Of a stretch of 51,536 nt of DNA, positions 50,898 through 51,536 are shown piece by piece. The position numbers were made by a program, and so were the translations under genes. Each line of letters opens with the position of its first letter. The first letter of the stretch is position 1. Under the pieces are notes generated by a model. That model did not search any database. It was not told the origin of the DNA and saw only the letters and a program-made list of their open reading frames with translations. This DNA comes from Paludibacteraceae bacterium. Lineage in GTDB: Bacteria > Bacteroidota > Bacteroidia > Bacteroidales > Paludibacteraceae. The stretch is taken from positions 1 through 51,536 of the forward strand of contig JAFXSS010000011.1 of the NCBI GenBank assembly GCA_017525455.1. Reading direction: 5' to 3'.

Positions 50898-51536
50898 ATG
50901 CGTCACCAAATCATTCGCCCTACTGAGGCTCTACAGGCATACATCAACCGTTACGTCTTCGTTCGTGCCGACGGCTCGACCGACACGATGACTCCGCCGA
51001 GTGACGATCCGCGATTTGTGAACGGCAAGCACGTACAGCCCTTGCTACCCAATTACGGCAGTCTGATTTTCATGCGCAATGCGGTTGTTGAACTTGACGG
51101 CACGCGTTGCGAAGGGTTGACGCTGCTCGGTGCCAACCGCCGGACGATAGGTCTGACTACGGTTAGCGGGTGGTTTGAGGGAATGCTACTGGATTTCGAG
51201 CCCGGCGGTATGCACGCGCTGTTGGGTGTAGATCTGCAGCAGTTAGCCGGCAAGGTGCTAACAGCCGAAGCGTATGATGATGCCGGTCTGTTGCAACTCG
51301 ACCGACTATTCAAAGATTACCCTAAGGCTGAGGATATATCGGTAGTAATAGACGCTTTTCTGCTCGGTCATCTGCCCAAGCAAAAAGACACCAACTATGA
51401 CCGCCTGCGGAAAGTGATTGCCGCCTGCGATGCAGCCAAGGGAAACATCACCGCCGCAGAGATGGCTGCAGTAGCATGCCTAAGCGAGCGACAGTTTCTG
51501 CGCGTGTTTCGGCAGTACGTGGGTATCCCGCCCAAG
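50898..51536 (+). CDS. AraC-family transcriptional regulator, 3' truncated by window
   Basis: The frame starts at ATG 50898 and runs off the right edge at 213 residues. The N-terminal part resembles the DUF6597/AraC-binding type ligand domain (LIFMRNAVVELDG, MLLDFEPGGMHALLG). The C-terminal part has the first HTH of an AraC DNA-binding domain (ITAAEMAAVACLSERQFLRVFRQYVG). It is divergent from the signalling cluster and may regulate it or itself; the effector is unknown. Confidence 0.85.
   Translation, partial: MRHQIIRPTEALQAYINRYVFVRADGSTDTMTPPSDDPRFVNGKHVQPLLPNYGSLIFMRNAVVELDGTRCEGLTLLGANRRTIGLTTVSGWFEGMLLDFEPGGMHALLGVDLQQLAGKVLTAEAYDDAGLLQLDRLFKDYPKAEDISVVIDAFLLGHLPKQKDTNYDRLRKVIAACDAAKGNITAAEMAAVACLSERQFLRVFRQYVGIPPK

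Overview
The window looks like chromosome from an uncultured Bacteroidales bacterium (phylum Bacteroidota). The evidence is a complete type IX secretion core (porP, gldK, gldL, gldM, gldN), a SusC/SusD pair, the Bacteroidota-type gene run ftsX-DUF3098-uppP-truB-queA, and promoters of the Bacteroidota form TTTG-N20-TAnnTTTG instead of -35/-10 boxes. Shine-Dalgarno sequences are not evident. About 40 protein genes are visible and all but two lie on the minus strand. No phage, insertion sequence or CRISPR array was seen.

Layout by coordinate (minus-strand genes read right to left). 1-1132: the 5' part of a secreted modular protein and a small secreted protein made of 21-residue repeats. 1158-5791: DNA repair, tRNA modification and envelope genes (ung, queA, truB, uppP, a DUF3098 protein, ftsX). 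5912-12285: the T9SS operon, with its promoter, a 5'-leader hairpin and a terminator. 12303-15257: a cobalamin adenosyltransferase, a SAM methyltransferase and an odd His/Tyr-rich lipoprotein with a Ser/Thr/Arg tail. 15309-15777: a tRNA-Ala(CGC) gene followed downstream by three 126-bp tandem repeats, each carrying a copy of the last 20 nt of the tRNA. 15871-36018: two large beta-helix surface proteins and a SusCD locus containing a zinc amidase (split by an in-frame TAG) and a GHL10/DigH-like glycosidase, which suggests peptidoglycan as substrate. 36069-40156: small membrane proteins, lipoproteins and a TPR/PD40 protein. 40588-43904: transketolase and two Bacteroidota hypothetical proteins. 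43960-50624: a signalling cluster with a tyrosine phosphatase, a cytidylate-kinase-like protein, an HD (p)ppGpp-hydrolase-like protein, a small-molecule phosphotransferase, a RelA/SpoT synthetase, a STAS protein and a Cache-SpoIIE-RsbW-like fusion. The right end has a divergent, truncated AraC-family regulator.

How the parts may work together. The T9SS machine would export surface proteins, and three proteins of the SusCD region end in one short shared motif (IRNG..IIRNG..YN..G) that is a good candidate for its sorting signal. The amidase and the DigH-like hydrolase could strip and cut peptidoglycan strands for SusCD uptake. The signalling cluster joins a partner-switching module to separate alarmone synthesis and hydrolysis enzymes, with no sigma factor nearby.

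An unusual background feature is a set of short tandem repeats: a 7-bp GGGTTAY family at three loci (two of them starting exactly at a gene's TAA stop codon), a 9-bp array near 40.4 kb, an 11-bp array near 19.35 kb and a CAGTCAG-type array inside the TPR/PD40 gene.
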